From an uncultured Lachnospiraceae bacterium (GTDB taxonomy: Bacteria > Bacillota > Clostridia > Lachnospirales > Lachnospiraceae): DNA of 9,023 bases. Below, piece by piece: positions 1 to 6,264 of the stretch (position 1 is the stretch's first letter; each line of letters starts with the position of its first letter). Location: the NCBI GenBank assembly GCA_958405355.1, contig CATYEA010000071.1, positions 1-9,023 on the forward strand, written 5' to 3'. The notes under the pieces are model-generated. The model saw nothing but the letters and a program-made list of their open reading frames with translations. It was not told the origin of the DNA and ran no database searches. Position numbers and translations under genes: made by a program.

Positions 1-925
1 GATGTTCTTTTAATTCAGCCGCGCTGTAAATAAGGAACCGGGCGCAGCGAAGCTTTGTCGCCATATCGGCCAATTTAAAGGAAATTGTCTGCTGCTGGCA
101 GATCGGTTTGCCAAACTGCTCTCTTTCTTTGGAATATTCCAATGCACTCTCGAAAGCGCCCTGAGCAATACCAAGCGCCTGGGAAGCAATACCGATACGT
201 CCGCCGTCCAGGGTTGCCATGGCAATCTTAAAGCCATCGCCTTCTTTTCCAAGAAGATTTTCCTTTGGAACTTTCACGTCATTAAAGATCAATTCAGCCG
301 TGGAGGAAGAACGAATACCCATCTTGTCATAATGGTCACCGAACTCGAAGCCTTCCCAGCCTTTTTCTACGATAAATGCAGAAATGCCCTTTGTTCCGAT
401 ATCAGGTGTCGTTACAGCAAATACAACATAGGTATCAGCCTTCGGTGCGTTGGTAATGAAGATTTTACCGCCATTGAGCAAATAATAATCGCCCTTTAAA
501 ACAGCCGTTGTTTCAGTGCCGCCCGCATCCGAACCCGCATTCGGCTCAGTCAGACCAAAAGCACCGATTTTTTCTCCTTTAGCCAAAGGCACCAGATATT
601 TCTGTTTCTGTTCTTCCGTACCATACTGGAAAATCGGCCAGCTTCCAAGGGAAACATGGGCAGAAAGGATAACGCCCGTGCCGCCGTCTACTCTGGACAA
701 TTCCTCTACTGCAATCGCATAACTCATAACATCGAGACCTGCACCGCCGTATTCCTTCGGATATGGAATACCCATCAGTCCCATTTCCCCCATTTTCTTC
801 ACCGCATCCATAGGGAATTCATTGTTCTGATCCAACATAAAAGCAATTGGCTTAACCTCTTCTTCTGCAAACTTCCGAATCATCTGACGGAATTCCTCGT
901 GAGCCTCTGTCGTTTTGAAATACAT
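1..925 (-). CDS. Acyl-CoA dehydrogenase, butyryl-CoA dehydrogenase-like (C-terminus off the window)
   Basis: This FAD flavoenzyme oxidises or reduces the C2-C3 bond of a short-chain acyl-CoA, probably with electron-transfer flavoprotein in the cytoplasm. The first 308 residues are visible of about 380 usual for the family; the gene runs off the left edge. Seen: the N-terminal helical domain, the TEPNAGSDAGGTET flavin/substrate motif at 126-139, and a C-terminal-domain stretch EREQFGKPICQQQTISFKLADMATKL around 267-292. The catalytic glutamate expected near residue 365 is outside the window. The ATG at 925 follows AAAGGAGGAG at ideal spacing. It lies 113 bp downstream of the Rrf2 regulator on the same strand, and a copy of the regulator's motif lies in the gap. 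The sequence resembles butyryl-CoA dehydrogenase, but no crt, hbd or etf genes are in view, so exact chain-length specificity is open. Confidence 0.93.
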   Translation of the reverse strand, partial: MYFKTTEAHEEFRQMIRKFAEEEVKPIAFMLDQNNEFPMDAVKKMGEMGLMGIPYPKEYGGAGLDVMSYAIAVEELSRVDGGTGVILSAHVSLGSWPIFQYGTEEQKQKYLVPLAKGEKIGAFGLTEPNAGSDAGGTETTAVLKGDYYLLNGGKIFITNAPKADTYVVFAVTTPDIGTKGISAFIVEKGWEGFEFGDHYDKMGIRSSSTAELIFNDVKVPKENLLGKEGDGFKIAMATLDGGRIGIASQALGIAQGAFESALEYSKEREQFGKPICQQQTISFKLADMATKLRCARFLIYSAAELKEH

Positions 926-954
926 CGCTACTCCTCCTTTTTTAAAGCTAATTT

Positions 955-977
955 AAACTTGATAATTTTCGTCCACT
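955..977 (-). promoter_or_regulatory. Putative Rrf2 operator in front of the acyl-CoA dehydrogenase
   Basis: On the plus strand this site reads AAACTTGATAATTTTCGTC, which differs at one base from the copy at 1485-1503 in front of the Rrf2 gene. The left half-site ACTTGA is intact; the right half is degraded (TCCACT instead of TCAAGT), so binding may be weaker. It sits about 30 bp upstream of the start codon. No good sigma-A promoter is visible around it: TGGACG lies in the -35 position, but the -10 position (ATTAGC) is poor. The assignment rests on motif sharing and gene adjacency. Confidence 0.55.
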
Positions 978-1038
978 TTTGTTGTATAAAAGAGAACCCA
1001 TCCTGAAGCTATGCTTCCGAACTTCCTTCACGTCCAAC

Positions 1039-1443
1039 TCAAATGCCCATCATATCGGCAAGGGTATGTTTTTTTAGTTCTTCATCCAGTACCTTTTGGA
1101 TACTTGCCAGATTATTGTGAATCTTACAGCAGTTATGATTCCGAAGCCGTCTGGGACACTCATACTCCGACTGCATGCAGGCCGAAATCTGTGTACCGCT
1201 TCCCATCGCCTGCATTAAATCATACAGTGTTACCTGTTTCAAATCACAATTAAGCCGGCATCCGCCGCCATTTCCACGAATAATCTCCACCATTCCGGCT
1301 TTGGCCAGCTTTTTTAAAATCTTGTATCCAAATTGCTGAGGTGCCAGTTCCCGGCTGCATATGTCATTCATCGTCATCTGCTCTCCGGATGCCAATGCCG
1401 AGAGCATTCTCAGTGAATAATCCATTTCCTTCGTAATCAGCAT
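1039..1443 (-). CDS. Rrf2-family transcriptional regulator
   Basis: This is a 134-residue winged-helix DNA-binding protein of the Rrf2 family, which includes IscR, NsrR and CymR. Seen: the typical start MLITKEMDYSLRMLSALA, a helix-turn-helix at about 25-50, a glycine-rich wing (GNGGGCRLN, 57-65), then a long C-terminal dimerisation helix. Cysteines at 89, 96, 105 and 106 lie where IscR and NsrR carry cluster ligands, but the spacing (x6, x8) differs, so an Fe-S or thiol switch is possible and unproven. The frame extends to a GTG at 1452, but ATG at 1443 is preferred because Rrf2 proteins normally begin there and an AGGGTG box lies 8-9 nt upstream. It is transcribed towards the acyl-CoA dehydrogenase, with a shared motif before each gene. 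The ligand is unknown. Confidence 0.93.
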   Translation of the reverse strand: MLITKEMDYSLRMLSALASGEQMTMNDICSRELAPQQFGYKILKKLAKAGMVEIIRGNGGGCRLNCDLKQVTLYDLMQAMGSGTQISACMQSEYECPRRLRNHNCCKIHNNLASIQKVLDEELKKHTLADMMGI

Positions 1444-1476
1444 ATTGTACACACCCTGTTCTTCTTTTATGCTCTT

Positions 1477-1507
1477 ATATTATCAAACTTGATAATTTTT
1501 GTCAAGT
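1477..1507 (-). promoter_or_regulatory. Sigma-A promoter of the Rrf2 gene with overlapping palindromic operator
   Basis: On the minus strand TTGACA (1500-1505) and TAATAT (1477-1482) are separated by exactly 17 bp, close to consensus. The palindrome ACTTGA-N9-TCAAGT (1487-1507) covers the -35 box and most of the spacer, the usual geometry for repression. The same sequence recurs before the acyl-CoA dehydrogenase. The promoter is seen directly; autorepression by the Rrf2 protein is inferred. Confidence 0.8.
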
Positions 1508-1533
1508 TAAATTCTGATTTTTATGGAAATCAT

Positions 1534-1576
1534 TCAAAAAATAAAAAGAAGTCTGATTTTATTTTCAGACTTCTTT
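1534..1576 (-). terminator. Intrinsic terminator of the degV gene
   Basis: A perfect 12-bp stem, AAAGAAGTCTGA (1565-1576 read on the minus strand) against its complement at 1545-1556, encloses an 8-nt loop. It is followed on the minus strand by a T-rich tract (TTTTTATTTTTT). It starts 12 nt beyond the degV stop codon and separates degV from the Rrf2 promoter. Confidence 0.9.
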
Positions 1577-1587
1577 CGACATATCTA

Positions 1588-2427
1588 CTAAAATGCAATA
1601 ACAATACCACCGTCATTGGCATACAGCGTCCCTACTCCGGCTGTATCTGCAATAATTATCTGCTTAAACGGATAACGCTTTTCTATCTCCGCTTTAACGA
1701 ACTGGGCCCGTTCCGGACAGTTACAATGGGAAATACCAAAAATACGGTTTTCATAATCGGAAACCCGGCTTCCGACCTCTTCGATCATCTTCTTTAAAGC
1801 CTTCTTTGTTCCACGCCCTATGGCACACTGCTCAATGGTTCCCTCCGGCGTTCCCATCATTACCGGCTTAATATTCAATACACTGACAAAGGCCGCTTTC
1901 ATTCCGGTCAGCCGGCCATTTTTGCGAAGTGTTTCAAGATTTTCCAAAACAAACAAAGTTTCCCGCTGGCGAATATATTCTTCGACCTGGGCCACGATTT
2001 CCTCAAAGGATGCACCTTTTTCTGCACACTCCTGAATCTTCAAGGCAACAAGGGTCTCTCCGATACAGGCGGAACGAGAATTAAATACATAAACTTTTTT
2101 GTTCGGAAATTCTTCTTCCACCAGCCGCTGGCCAAGCACTGCACTGTTATAGGAACCGCTCAATTCTGCAGACAAAGTAACACAAAAAGCCGTTACCTCA
2201 TCTTCACCAAAGGCTTTCTTATACTCTTCCGGTGACGGACAACTGGATTTCGGACATCCTTCATAATCAGCCACAGCCTTGATAAATTTTTTCTGGTCAA
2301 AGGAATCGTCATCAATAAAGTCCACACCATCCACCTGCAGCGTCAAAGAAACGATCTTGACCTTTCCTTCCTTTTTCATCTCCGGTGTCAAATCCAGGCA
2401 GCTGTCACCAATAATGCGATACTCCAT
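1588..2427 (-). CDS. DegV-family (fatty-acid-binding, FakB-like) protein
   Basis: This 279-residue two-domain DegV protein is of a family that binds a fatty acid in a cleft. Characterised members (FakB) present it to the kinase FakA to make acyl-phosphate for phospholipid synthesis. Seen: N-terminal DSCLDL (8-13), the SSCPSPEEY loop (61-69) and LSAELSGSYNSA (85-96), which supply the carboxylate-binding serines. The helical region VLENLETLRKNGRLT (160-174) and IKPVM (186-190) are also typical. Length matches the family. ATG at 2427 is chosen over an in-frame GTG at 2442 because GGAGG stands 8 nt before it. It has its own promoter and terminator, so it is monocistronic. Its lipid ligand cannot be told from sequence, and no fakA is in the window. 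Confidence 0.93.
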   Translation of the reverse strand: MEYRIIGDSCLDLTPEMKKEGKVKIVSLTLQVDGVDFIDDDSFDQKKFIKAVADYEGCPKSSCPSPEEYKKAFGEDEVTAFCVTLSAELSGSYNSAVLGQRLVEEEFPNKKVYVFNSRSACIGETLVALKIQECAEKGASFEEIVAQVEEYIRQRETLFVLENLETLRKNGRLTGMKAAFVSVLNIKPVMMGTPEGTIEQCAIGRGTKKALKKMIEEVGSRVSDYENRIFGISHCNCPERAQFVKAEIEKRYPFKQIIIADTAGVGTLYANDGGIVIAF

Positions 2428-2463
2428 TTTTATTTCCTCCACACATAGTTTTCATTACTACTA

Positions 2464-2492
2464 ATCATAGCATAGAACAAGCCCTACGTCAA
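2464..2492 (-). promoter_or_regulatory. Sigma-A promoter of degV
   Basis: On the minus strand TTGACG (2487-2492) and TATGAT (2464-2469) are 17 bp apart. The predicted start near 2457 leaves a leader of about 30 nt before the ATG at 2427. No operator is obvious. Confidence 0.8.
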
Positions 2493-2562
2493 CATTGGAA
2501 ATCCATGGAAATGATCAAATCTGCTTAATTTCTGTTTAATGCCCCACAAACAGGACTATTTA

Positions 2563-3972
2563 TCAATCCTCCACCGCACCATGAATACACTGGCTGAGAA
2601 TATCGATGGCCTGATCCATCCGCTCCCTGTCAATGCCGGAATAATTCAACACGATAACATGCTGTTTCGCCTGTTCCGGCTGATGATAATATCTGGACAA
2701 ACAGGAAATCCGCAGACCCCGCCGGCTGGCCACCGCCTCCAGAGCCTCATCAGACAATTCCGTATCAATTTCCATCAGAAAATGAAGTCCTGAATTTTCT
2801 TCTTTAATCTGTATTTTATCGGCCAGGGAACTTTTCCGTATACTTTCCAACAGGACATCCCTCTGATTCCGGTAATAATTACGCATCCGGTTAATATGCT
2901 TTTCAAAATATCCGCCGGAAATAAACCGGGCCAGCGTATATTGTTCGAAATTTGATACCGTACAGGAATAAAAGCCCAATTTTTCATAAAATTCCTTCAA
3001 CAGTTTCTGAGGCAGCACCATATAACTGATACGGATTGTCGAGGACAGACTTTTACTGAAAGTGTTCATGTAAATGACCTTATCCATCACATCAATACTC
3101 TGCAGCGACGGAATCGGCCGTCCAAGGAGACGGAATTCACTGTCATAATCGTCCTCAATAATATATCTCCGCTCACTTTTTGAAGCCCAGCCAAGCAGTT
3201 CATACCGGCGGCTGATCGGCGTTACCGTTCCCGTCGGATAATGATGGGATGGGGATAAATGGAGAATATCCGCCCCGGAATCTTCCAATATTTCCGTACG
3301 TACACCGCTCTCATCCATCGGTATGTAACATACTTTTACCCCATGGCTTGTATAAATCTGAGCAATCTTCTGATATCCCGGATCTTCAATGGCATAGACC
3401 GCTTCATTTCCAAAGAGCTGAATAAGCAATCCATATAAATATTCGGTCCCAGCTCCGATAATAATCTGTTCCGGTGACACGCCTATACCCCGAAACTGAT
3501 ACAGGTGATCGGCAATGGCCTTTCTCAGCTCCATAATCCCCCCGGCTGGCGGCGGGAGCAACAGCGTCAGATCTTCCCCGGACAATACTTCCCGGGTCAG
3601 CTTCGCCCAAATGGAAAAGGGGAAATTATCATGACTTGTTCGGTTGCTTATGAAATCGGCGTAATAAGTCATTTCCTTTGGCGTTTCCGGTAAATGTTCT
3701 ACCCTCTCCGGCCTTTTTTCCGAAAATGTCTTTACTTCGGAAACAAAATATCCCCGTTTGGGCATCGAATAAATGTATCCCTCCGCCATCAACTGAGCAT
3801 AGGCATTTTCCACAGTAATGGTACTTATATCCAGATTTTTTGCAAAACTCCGTTTTGACGGCAGCTTATCTCCGGATTTCAATTTTCCATTCATGATATC
3901 ATTTTTAATACATTTATATAAATGCTCATACAAACTGTCTGACCCTAAATCGACAAAAGAATAGGTAAGCAT
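2563..3972 (-). CDS. pdxR: MocR/PdxR-type transcriptional regulator (GntR wHTH fused to aminotransferase fold)
   Basis: This is a 469-residue chimeric regulator. An N-terminal GntR winged helix (about 10-75, with KLPSKRSFAKNLDISTITVENAYAQL) is joined by a linker to a fold-type I aminotransferase domain used as a PLP sensor. Seen: EDPGYQK, SPSHHYPTG, IIEDDYDSEFR (the Asp that holds the pyridine nitrogen) and FSKSLSSTIRIS, whose Lys (about 307) is the Schiff-base residue. ATG at 3972 begins the family-typical MLTYSF and follows GGAGG by 11 nt. A TTG at 3990 would place that box inside the start region. It diverges from pdxS-pdxT, the standard context for PdxR. Known PdxR proteins activate or repress pdxST according to PLP level; the sign here is unknown. 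Confidence 0.93.
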   Translation of the reverse strand: MLTYSFVDLGSDSLYEHLYKCIKNDIMNGKLKSGDKLPSKRSFAKNLDISTITVENAYAQLMAEGYIYSMPKRGYFVSEVKTFSEKRPERVEHLPETPKEMTYYADFISNRTSHDNFPFSIWAKLTREVLSGEDLTLLLPPPAGGIMELRKAIADHLYQFRGIGVSPEQIIIGAGTEYLYGLLIQLFGNEAVYAIEDPGYQKIAQIYTSHGVKVCYIPMDESGVRTEILEDSGADILHLSPSHHYPTGTVTPISRRYELLGWASKSERRYIIEDDYDSEFRLLGRPIPSLQSIDVMDKVIYMNTFSKSLSSTIRISYMVLPQKLLKEFYEKLGFYSCTVSNFEQYTLARFISGGYFEKHINRMRNYYRNQRDVLLESIRKSSLADKIQIKEENSGLHFLMEIDTELSDEALEAVASRRGLRISCLSRYYHQPEQAKQHVIVLNYSGIDRERMDQAIDILSQCIHGAVED

Positions 3973-3999
3973 CCTGGTTCTGGCCTCCAATCTGACCTT

Positions 4000-4019
4000 T
4001 TTAAATTATTTTAAATTGA
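4000..4019. repeat. Tandem 10-bp repeat in the pdxR/pdxS intergenic region
   Basis: TTTAAATTAT is followed directly by TTTAAATTGA, so TTTAAATT recurs at a spacing of one helical turn. Tandem sites on one DNA face are the usual target form of MocR regulators, so this is a candidate PdxR site. The stretch is very AT-rich, so chance is possible. Confidence 0.4.
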
Positions 4020-4036
4020 ACATTTTAATATGGCCA

Positions 4037-4056
4037 AAATGAATTATAATTCATTT
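4037..4056 (+). promoter_or_regulatory. Perfect 20-bp palindrome carrying the pdxS -10 box
   Basis: AAATGAATTATAATTCATTT is its own reverse complement. Its centre contains TATAAT (4045-4050), a fitting pdxS -10 element 46 bp before the start codon. There is no acceptable -35 box at 17 bp (4022-4027 reads ATTTTA), which is what an activator-dependent promoter would show. The palindrome may be a regulator site, an extended -10 context, or a hairpin at the transcript start. Confidence 0.5.
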
Positions 4057-4095
4057 CATAGTTTTTGTAAAGTATTAAAGTGAAGGAGAATTCTT

Positions 4096-4971
4096 ATGAA
4101 CAATGAAAGATATGCATTAAATAAAGAACTGGCACAGATGTTAAAAGGTGGTGTCATCATGGATGTGACCACTCCGGAACAGGCAAAAATCGCCCAGGAG
4201 GCCGGTGCCTGCGCTGTTATGGCTCTGGAACGTATTCCCGCCGATATCCGTGCAGCCGGCGGTGTAGCCCGCATGAGTGATCCGAAAATGATCCGCGGTA
4301 TTCAGGAGGCCGTATCCATTCCTGTTATGGCCAAATGCCGTATCGGTCATTTCGTCGAAGCCCAGATTCTTGAGGCCATTGAAATTGACTATATTGATGA
4401 AAGCGAAGTCCTCACTCCGGCAGACGATGTATACCACATCGATAAAACCCGTTTTAAAGTACCTTTTGTCTGCGGTGCCAGAGACTTAGGCGAAGCACTG
4501 CGCCGTATAAACGAAGGTGCTTCTATGATCCGCACCAAAGGTGAACCAGGCACCGGAGACGTGGTGCAGGCTGTCAGCCATATGCGCCAGATGAATCGTC
4601 AGATTGCTCAGCTTACTTCCATGCGCGAAGATGAACTCTTTGACGAAGCCAAAAAACTTCAGGTTCCTTATGATCTGGTATTATATGTTCACGACCATGG
4701 CCGTCTCCCGGTCGTTAATTTTGCCGCCGGCGGCGTGGCTACTCCGGCTGATGCTGCTCTGATGATGCAGCTTGGAGCCGAAGGTGTTTTTGTCGGTTCC
4801 TGTATTTTCAAATCCGGTAATCCGGAAAAACGGGCTAACGCCATCGTTAAGGCCGTAACCAACTACACGGATGCTAAAATGATCGCCGAACTTTCTGAGG
4901 ATCTTGGGGAAGCTATGGTCGGCATCAATGCCCAGGAAATCGAACTCTTAATGGCAGAACGGGGGAAATAA
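4096..4971 (+). CDS. pdxS: Pyridoxal 5'-phosphate synthase subunit PdxS
   Basis: This is the synthase subunit of the DXP-independent vitamin B6 pathway. It condenses ribose 5-phosphate, glyceraldehyde 3-phosphate and ammonia into PLP. At 291 residues it is full length. Seen: the first phosphate-site region [15 protein letters not shown] with Asp23, the Schiff-base lysines Lys80 (VMAKCRIGH) and Lys148 ([10 protein letters not shown]), and the C-terminal [34 protein letters not shown] barrel end (here GSCIFKSG, with Cys where Gly is common). AAGGAG lies 7 nt before the ATG. It is the first gene of a two-gene operon, with one base between its stop and pdxT, and diverges from the PdxR regulator. 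Twelve PdxS subunits normally form the core with twelve PdxT. Confidence 0.98.
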   Translation: MNNERYALNKELAQMLKGGVIMDVTTPEQAKIAQEAGACAVMALERIPADIRAAGGVARMSDPKMIRGIQEAVSIPVMAKCRIGHFVEAQILEAIEIDYIDESEVLTPADDVYHIDKTRFKVPFVCGARDLGEALRRINEGASMIRTKGEPGTGDVVQAVSHMRQMNRQIAQLTSMREDELFDEAKKLQVPYDLVLYVHDHGRLPVVNFAAGGVATPADAALMMQLGAEGVFVGSCIFKSGNPEKRANAIVKAVTNYTDAKMIAELSEDLGEAMVGINAQEIELLMAERGK

Positions 4972-4972
4972 T

Positions 4973-5533
4973 ATGCGTATAGGAATCACCGCCGTTCAGG
5001 GCGCCTTCGCTGAACACGAACAAGTCCTTGAAAAATTAAATGTTGACTATGTGGAACTGCGAAAAGCCGAAGATTTAAACATCTCCATCGACGGACTGAT
5101 TCTTCCCGGCGGCGAAAGCACAGTTCAGGGAAAGCTTCTGAAAGAACTTGATATGTTCGATACACTTCAGTCAAAAATCCGTGATGGTCTGCCTGTACTG
5201 GCCACCTGCGCCGGACTCATTCTTCTCGCAGAAAAACTTTCCAACGATGAACATACATATTTCGGAACCCTTCCTGTCACTGTCCGTCGGAACGCCTATG
5301 GACGTCAGCTCGGCAGCTTCCATACCTACAGTGACTTCGGCCCGGAAAAAGATGTTCCGATGACCTTTATACGTGCCCCGTTTATCGAAACAGCCCGGGA
5401 TGACGTAAACATTCTGGCCCGCGTTGACGGTAACATCGTCGGCGCCGCCTACAAAAACCAAATCGGCATTTCATTTCATCCTGAGCTGGATGCCGACTTC
5501 CGAATTCACAGAATGTTTCTTGAAAGAATCTAA
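4973..5533 (+). CDS. pdxT: Pyridoxal 5'-phosphate synthase glutaminase subunit PdxT
   Basis: This class I glutamine amidotransferase hydrolyses glutamine and channels ammonia into PdxS. At 186 residues it is full length. Seen: the oxyanion and substrate motif LPGGEST (44-50), the nucleophile Cys79 in LATCAGL, and His169 and Glu171 in FHPEL, completing the triad. The start overlaps the end of pdxS (TAATATG), with a GGGGGAA ribosome site inside the last pdxS codons, so translation is coupled. No terminator follows the stop; the next one is beyond tRNA-Gly, so some pdxST transcripts should run through the tRNA. Confidence 0.98.
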   Translation: MRIGITAVQGAFAEHEQVLEKLNVDYVELRKAEDLNISIDGLILPGGESTVQGKLLKELDMFDTLQSKIRDGLPVLATCAGLILLAEKLSNDEHTYFGTLPVTVRRNAYGRQLGSFHTYSDFGPEKDVPMTFIRAPFIETARDDVNILARVDGNIVGAAYKNQIGISFHPELDADFRIHRMFLERI

Positions 5534-5548
5534 AAAGGGTGCTATAAT
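5520..5548 (+). promoter_or_regulatory. Promoter of tRNA-Gly, overlapping the end of pdxT
   Basis: TTGAAA (5520-5525) and TATAAT (5543-5548) are 17 bp apart. The -35 box lies inside the last four pdxT codons and the -10 box 10 bp after its stop. The tRNA begins 12 bp after the -10 box. Confidence 0.85.
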
Positions 5549-5559
5549 AAGAGCATCCT

Positions 5560-5630
5560 GCAGGGTTAGTATATCGGTAATACAGCGGCTTCCCAAGCCG
5601 CGGAGGCGGGTTCGACTCCCGTACCCTGCT
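5560..5630 (+). tRNA. tRNA-Gly (anticodon CCC)
   Basis: The 71-nt cloverleaf is complete. Acceptor GCAGGGT pairs with ACCCTGC, the D stem is GTAT/ATAC, and the anticodon stem GCGGC/GCCGC holds the loop TTCCCAA, giving anticodon CCC for GGG codons. The T arm is GCGGG-TTCGACT-CCCGT, with discriminator T. CCA is not encoded and must be added. Confidence 0.97.
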
Positions 5631-5631
5631 T

Positions 5632-5681
5632 ACAGCGTATTCACAAGATAAATGCAAAAACCTTGTAAATACGCTGTTTTT
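5632..5681 (+). terminator. Intrinsic terminator of tRNA-Gly (and of pdxS-pdxT read-through)
   Basis: ACAGCGTATT (5632-5641) pairs perfectly with AATACGCTGT (5668-5677). After one C/A mismatch the stem continues with ACAAG/CTTGT around a 14-nt loop. A TTTTT tract follows. The right arm is tandemly repeated once more (5680-5696) and found again at 6870-6886. Confidence 0.85.
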
Positions 5682-5696
5682 GTAAATATGCTGTTT
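5663..5696 (+). repeat. 17-bp tandem duplication of the terminator arm
   Basis: TTGTAAATACGCTGTTT (5663-5679) is followed at once by TTGTAAATATGCTGTTT (5680-5696), with one difference. A third, dispersed copy, TTGTAAATACGCTATTT, is at 6870-6886. Confidence 0.85.
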
Positions 5697-5740
5697 TTAC
5701 TCAAACCGATTATTGCGGAATTCAGAAAGGATGCATTTTT

Positions 5741-6105
5741 ATGCCATCGCCAAAAGAACACATTTATACTTCCGAAGATTATTGGAATTTACCAGCAGGT
5801 CAGCGGGCCGAACTCATTGATGGGCATTTTTACAATATGGCCCCGCCAAGCAGGATCCACCAGAAATTAATAAGTGAACTGAAATTGTATCACCAAGCAG
5901 CCGTAAAATGGATTATTCAACCAAAAATGCTCTTTATTCAGATGCCGGTGTCCGTGAATACTGGATTGTAGACCCGTCAAAAGAACGAACCACCGTTTAT
6001 CATTATGAGGAAGATGCGGCACCGATGATTATTCCATTTGACCAGCCGGTTCAAGTCGGTATATACTCAGACCTCAGTATTAACATTTCAGAATTATTAA
6101 AATAA
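5741..6105 (+). pseudogene. Uma2-family (DUF820) endonuclease, broken by an internal frame-shifting deletion
   Basis: Uma2 proteins have a PD-(D/E)XK nuclease fold and are often multicopy; their cellular role is poorly known. The N-terminal part (5741-5881, 47 residues) reads MPSPKEHIYTSEDYWNLPAG, ELIDGHFYNMAPPSRIHQKLISEL. The C-terminal part (from about 5881, shifted one frame) reads EIVSPSSRKMDYSTKNALYS, then AGVREYWIVDP, ending ISELLK at 6105. Intact relatives have roughly 70 more residues between these pieces, including the PD-containing catalytic strand, so the core is missing and the frames do not join. The junction, around GAACTGAAATT, has TGAA-type microhomology, suggesting deletion between short repeats. 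AGAAAGG lies 11 nt before the ATG and a strong terminator follows, so the remnant could still be transcribed. It is unlikely to be functional. Confidence 0.88.
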
Positions 6106-6138
6106 AATCAGCATTTGTCTAAATGAAAGTATAATCCA

Positions 6139-6177
6139 ACGGCACAACCCTAACAGGGTTGTGCCGTCTTTTCTTTT
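6139..6177 (+). terminator. Strong intrinsic terminator after the Uma2 remnant
   Basis: A perfect 13-bp stem, ACGGCACAACCCT (6139-6151) with AGGGTTGTGCCGT (6155-6167), has a 3-nt loop and is followed by CTTTTCTTTTT. It begins 34 nt after the end of the Uma2 remnant. Confidence 0.9.
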
Positions 6178-6264
6178 TCCTTCCATTAGTTGTCCGCCAT
6201 CGCCGATAATTATGAACATCTTTACCAGGTTCGACATATTCTAAATAAAAAAGGAGAATTTTCC

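Noticed and set aside
1000..1030. GAAGC-ATA-GCTTC hairpin between the Rrf2 gene and the acyl-CoA dehydrogenase as a terminator
   Set aside because: The stem is only 5 bp and no T tract follows directly, so read-through from the Rrf2 gene into the dehydrogenase remains likely.
656..1253. Plus-strand open frames of 116 and 80 codons
   Set aside because: They lie antisense to the acyl-CoA dehydrogenase and the Rrf2 gene and have no ribosome sites or family features.
2520..2562. CTGTTT/AAACAG hairpin after pdxR as its terminator
   Set aside because: The 6-bp stem is AT-rich and followed by AAATTAAGC, not a T tract.
3973..3990. TTG at 3990 as the start of pdxR
   Set aside because: The GGAGG box overlaps that position; ATG at 3972 has it upstream and gives the family-typical N-terminus.
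5652..5870. 72-codon plus-strand open frame starting in the tRNA-Gly terminator
   Set aside because: It begins inside the terminator and overlaps the Uma2 remnant out of frame, with no ribosome site.
6130..6135. TATAAT as a -10 box before the RD-repeat gene
   Set aside because: It lies directly before a strong terminator hairpin and has no -35 partner at 15-19 bp.
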